13,958 bases of DNA from Clostridia bacterium (GTDB lineage: Bacteria; Bacillota; Clostridia; Oscillospirales; Acutalibacteraceae), in the NCBI GenBank assembly GCA_017442445.1, contig JAFRZS010000154.1, positions 1 through 13,958 of the forward strand, in the 5' to 3' direction. The notes below the pieces were generated by a model that was given only the letters and a program-made list of their open reading frames with translations, was not told the DNA's origin and did no database searches. How positions within the stretch are numbered: position 1 is the stretch's first letter; the number at the start of each line of letters is the position of its first letter. A program made the position numbers and the translations under genes. Below, piece after piece: positions 12,961 to 13,958 of the stretch.

Positions 12961-13958
12961 ATGACTGATAAAAAAACATTCGGTTCATTCATAAAAATCA
13001 AACGAACCGAGAAAAACTATTCACAAAAAGATTTGGCGGAAATGCTGTTCGTTACCGAAGGTGCAGTAAGTAAATGGGAGCGAGGTGTGTCCTATCCAGA
13101 CATCACTTTAATTGCCGATATTTGCCGTGTCCTCGATATAAGCGAACACGAATTTATTACCGCCTCAACTGACACAGACTCAAGGAAGATTAAGCACGAA
13201 GCACGGAAGTTCCGTGTGATTCGCGGTACATGGTTTTGGCTTCCGACAATATCATATGCAGTCGCACTCTTAACTTGTTTTATTTGCAATCTTGCCATAG
13301 ACCACACATTGTCTTGGTTCTTCATTGTATTAACCGCACTGCTTTGCGCCTACTCGTTTATCCCAACATTTACATCCTTTTTTAAGTCAAAAAAACTGCT
13401 TGCTTTTACGGCAACAAGCTTTATTTCAATTTGTCTGCTTTTATACACCTGTGCGGCATATACAAATACCTTATTTTGGTTTCCAGCAGCATGTATCGGA
13501 ACTTTAATGGGATACACATTGTTGTTTATTCCTATGCTATTATCTAAAACAAAAATTAGAAATCCCAGATTTATGATTTCATACGTGCTGACATTCTTTC
13601 TTACAATTTCACTGCTACAAAGTATCTATGTATGGCAACCGTTTATGCTCGCCCCTGCAATAAAGATGACCTGCTATGGATTTATTCCCGTTTTCCTTTG
13701 CGGTATTATATGCATGTTTCGTTTTGATTCATATATCAAGGCAGGCATCTGCACATTGCTCAGTACTGTGGCATATTATTTTTCGGGGTATATCGTGAAC
13801 TACTTGTTTAACTTATCAGAAAATTATTATGAAATTGATTTTTATAACTGGGAACAGTATACTGATGGCAATGTTCTCTTTATCATTTTATTATCACTTT
13901 TGTTTGTGAGTATTATTCTTATAGGAACGGGGATTCTTCGTATAAGCAAAAACAGAAA
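12961..13958 (+). CDS. XRE-family HTH protein with a multi-pass membrane domain, 3' end outside window
   Basis: 332 codons are visible. Residues 8-63 form an XRE helix-turn-helix (SFIKIKRTEKNYSQKDLAEM, then VTEGAVSKWERGVSYPDITL), the SinR/Cro-like version with the usual SKWERG turn. After a basic linker (about 75-88) there are about eight hydrophobic segments (roughly 91-113, 117-137, 146-167, 171-193, 205-225, 235-253, 260-283 and 304-325), so the DNA-binding domain is tethered to the membrane. Such HTH-membrane fusions are common in Firmicutes and are thought to sense envelope or membrane signals; no ligand can be named here. The ATG at 12961 follows GGAGG at 12947-12951, eight to nine bases away. 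The gene has its own promoter and a long structured leader. Confidence 0.88.
   Translation, partial: MTDKKTFGSFIKIKRTEKNYSQKDLAEMLFVTEGAVSKWERGVSYPDITLIADICRVLDISEHEFITASTDTDSRKIKHEARKFRVIRGTWFWLPTISYAVALLTCFICNLAIDHTLSWFFIVLTALLCAYSFIPTFTSFFKSKKLLAFTATSFISICLLLYTCAAYTNTLFWFPAACIGTLMGYTLLFIPMLLSKTKIRNPRFMISYVLTFFLTISLLQSIYVWQPFMLAPAIKMTCYGFIPVFLCGIICMFRFDSYIKAGICTLLSTVAYYFSGYIVNYLFNLSENYYEIDFYNWEQYTDGNVLFIILLSLLFVSIILIGTGILRISKNR

Noticed and set aside
12797..12988. 63-codon open frame on the minus strand over the leader of the XRE membrane protein gene
   Set aside because: It overlaps a consensus promoter and structured leader on the other strand, has no ribosome binding site and no recognisable protein features.

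Overview
The window looks like a low-to-middle GC Firmicutes chromosome, most likely a gut-type Clostridia (Oscillospiraceae/Lachnospiraceae-like). The reasons are the AGGAGG-type ribosome binding sites, sigma-A promoters with 17-base spacers, and the protein families present (DUF2975 with a YozG-like regulator, DUF4173, UPF0340). No rRNA, tRNA or CRISPR was seen. The genus assignment is inference.

Region 1 (1-6390, all minus strand) is a seven-gene carbohydrate operon. In transcription order it holds a SIS-domain sugar-phosphate isomerase, a YjbQ-family protein, a triosephosphate-isomerase-like protein, a second YjbQ-family protein, an L-fucose/L-arabinose-isomerase-family enzyme, an FGGY sugar kinase and an amidohydrolase cut by the left edge. 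A strong promoter lies at the head, and most genes are 0-42 bases apart. The exception is a 274-bp non-coding element with terminal inverted repeats and a TA duplication (MITE-like) between the second yjbQ gene and the isomerase. Removing it in silico gives a tight junction with the TAA stop running into the Shine-Dalgarno sequence. The enzyme set suggests aldose to ketose isomerisation, ketose phosphorylation and further isomerisation of the sugar phosphate. The substrate is not evident, and no aldolase or transporter is in view.

Region 2 (6410-8890, minus) is a small membrane operon: a DUF2975 gene broken by a frameshift, a YozG-like XRE regulator and a DUF4173 membrane protein. It is led by a promoter overlapped by a 13-bp inverted repeat, a likely autoregulatory operator, and ends in a rho-independent terminator.

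Region 3 (8891-10890) has a plus-strand gene of unknown function interrupted by one in-frame stop, a terminator that can serve both strands, then a minus-strand pair: an ArsC/Spx-like thioredoxin-fold protein and a UPF0340 protein.

Region 4 (10891-11300) is non-coding. It holds a near-perfect palindrome, a set of TCTCAYA motifs spaced at about 10 bp, and three TGGGTAA motifs at exactly 11 bp. It may be a protein-binding or recombination region.

Region 5 (11240-12570) is a monocistronic AAA/DUF4143 ATPase with its own promoter and terminator. Region 6 (12570-13958) is an intergenic stretch with two repeat-type hairpins, then a plus-strand XRE-HTH membrane protein cut by the right edge, with a structured leader that could mask its ribosome binding site.
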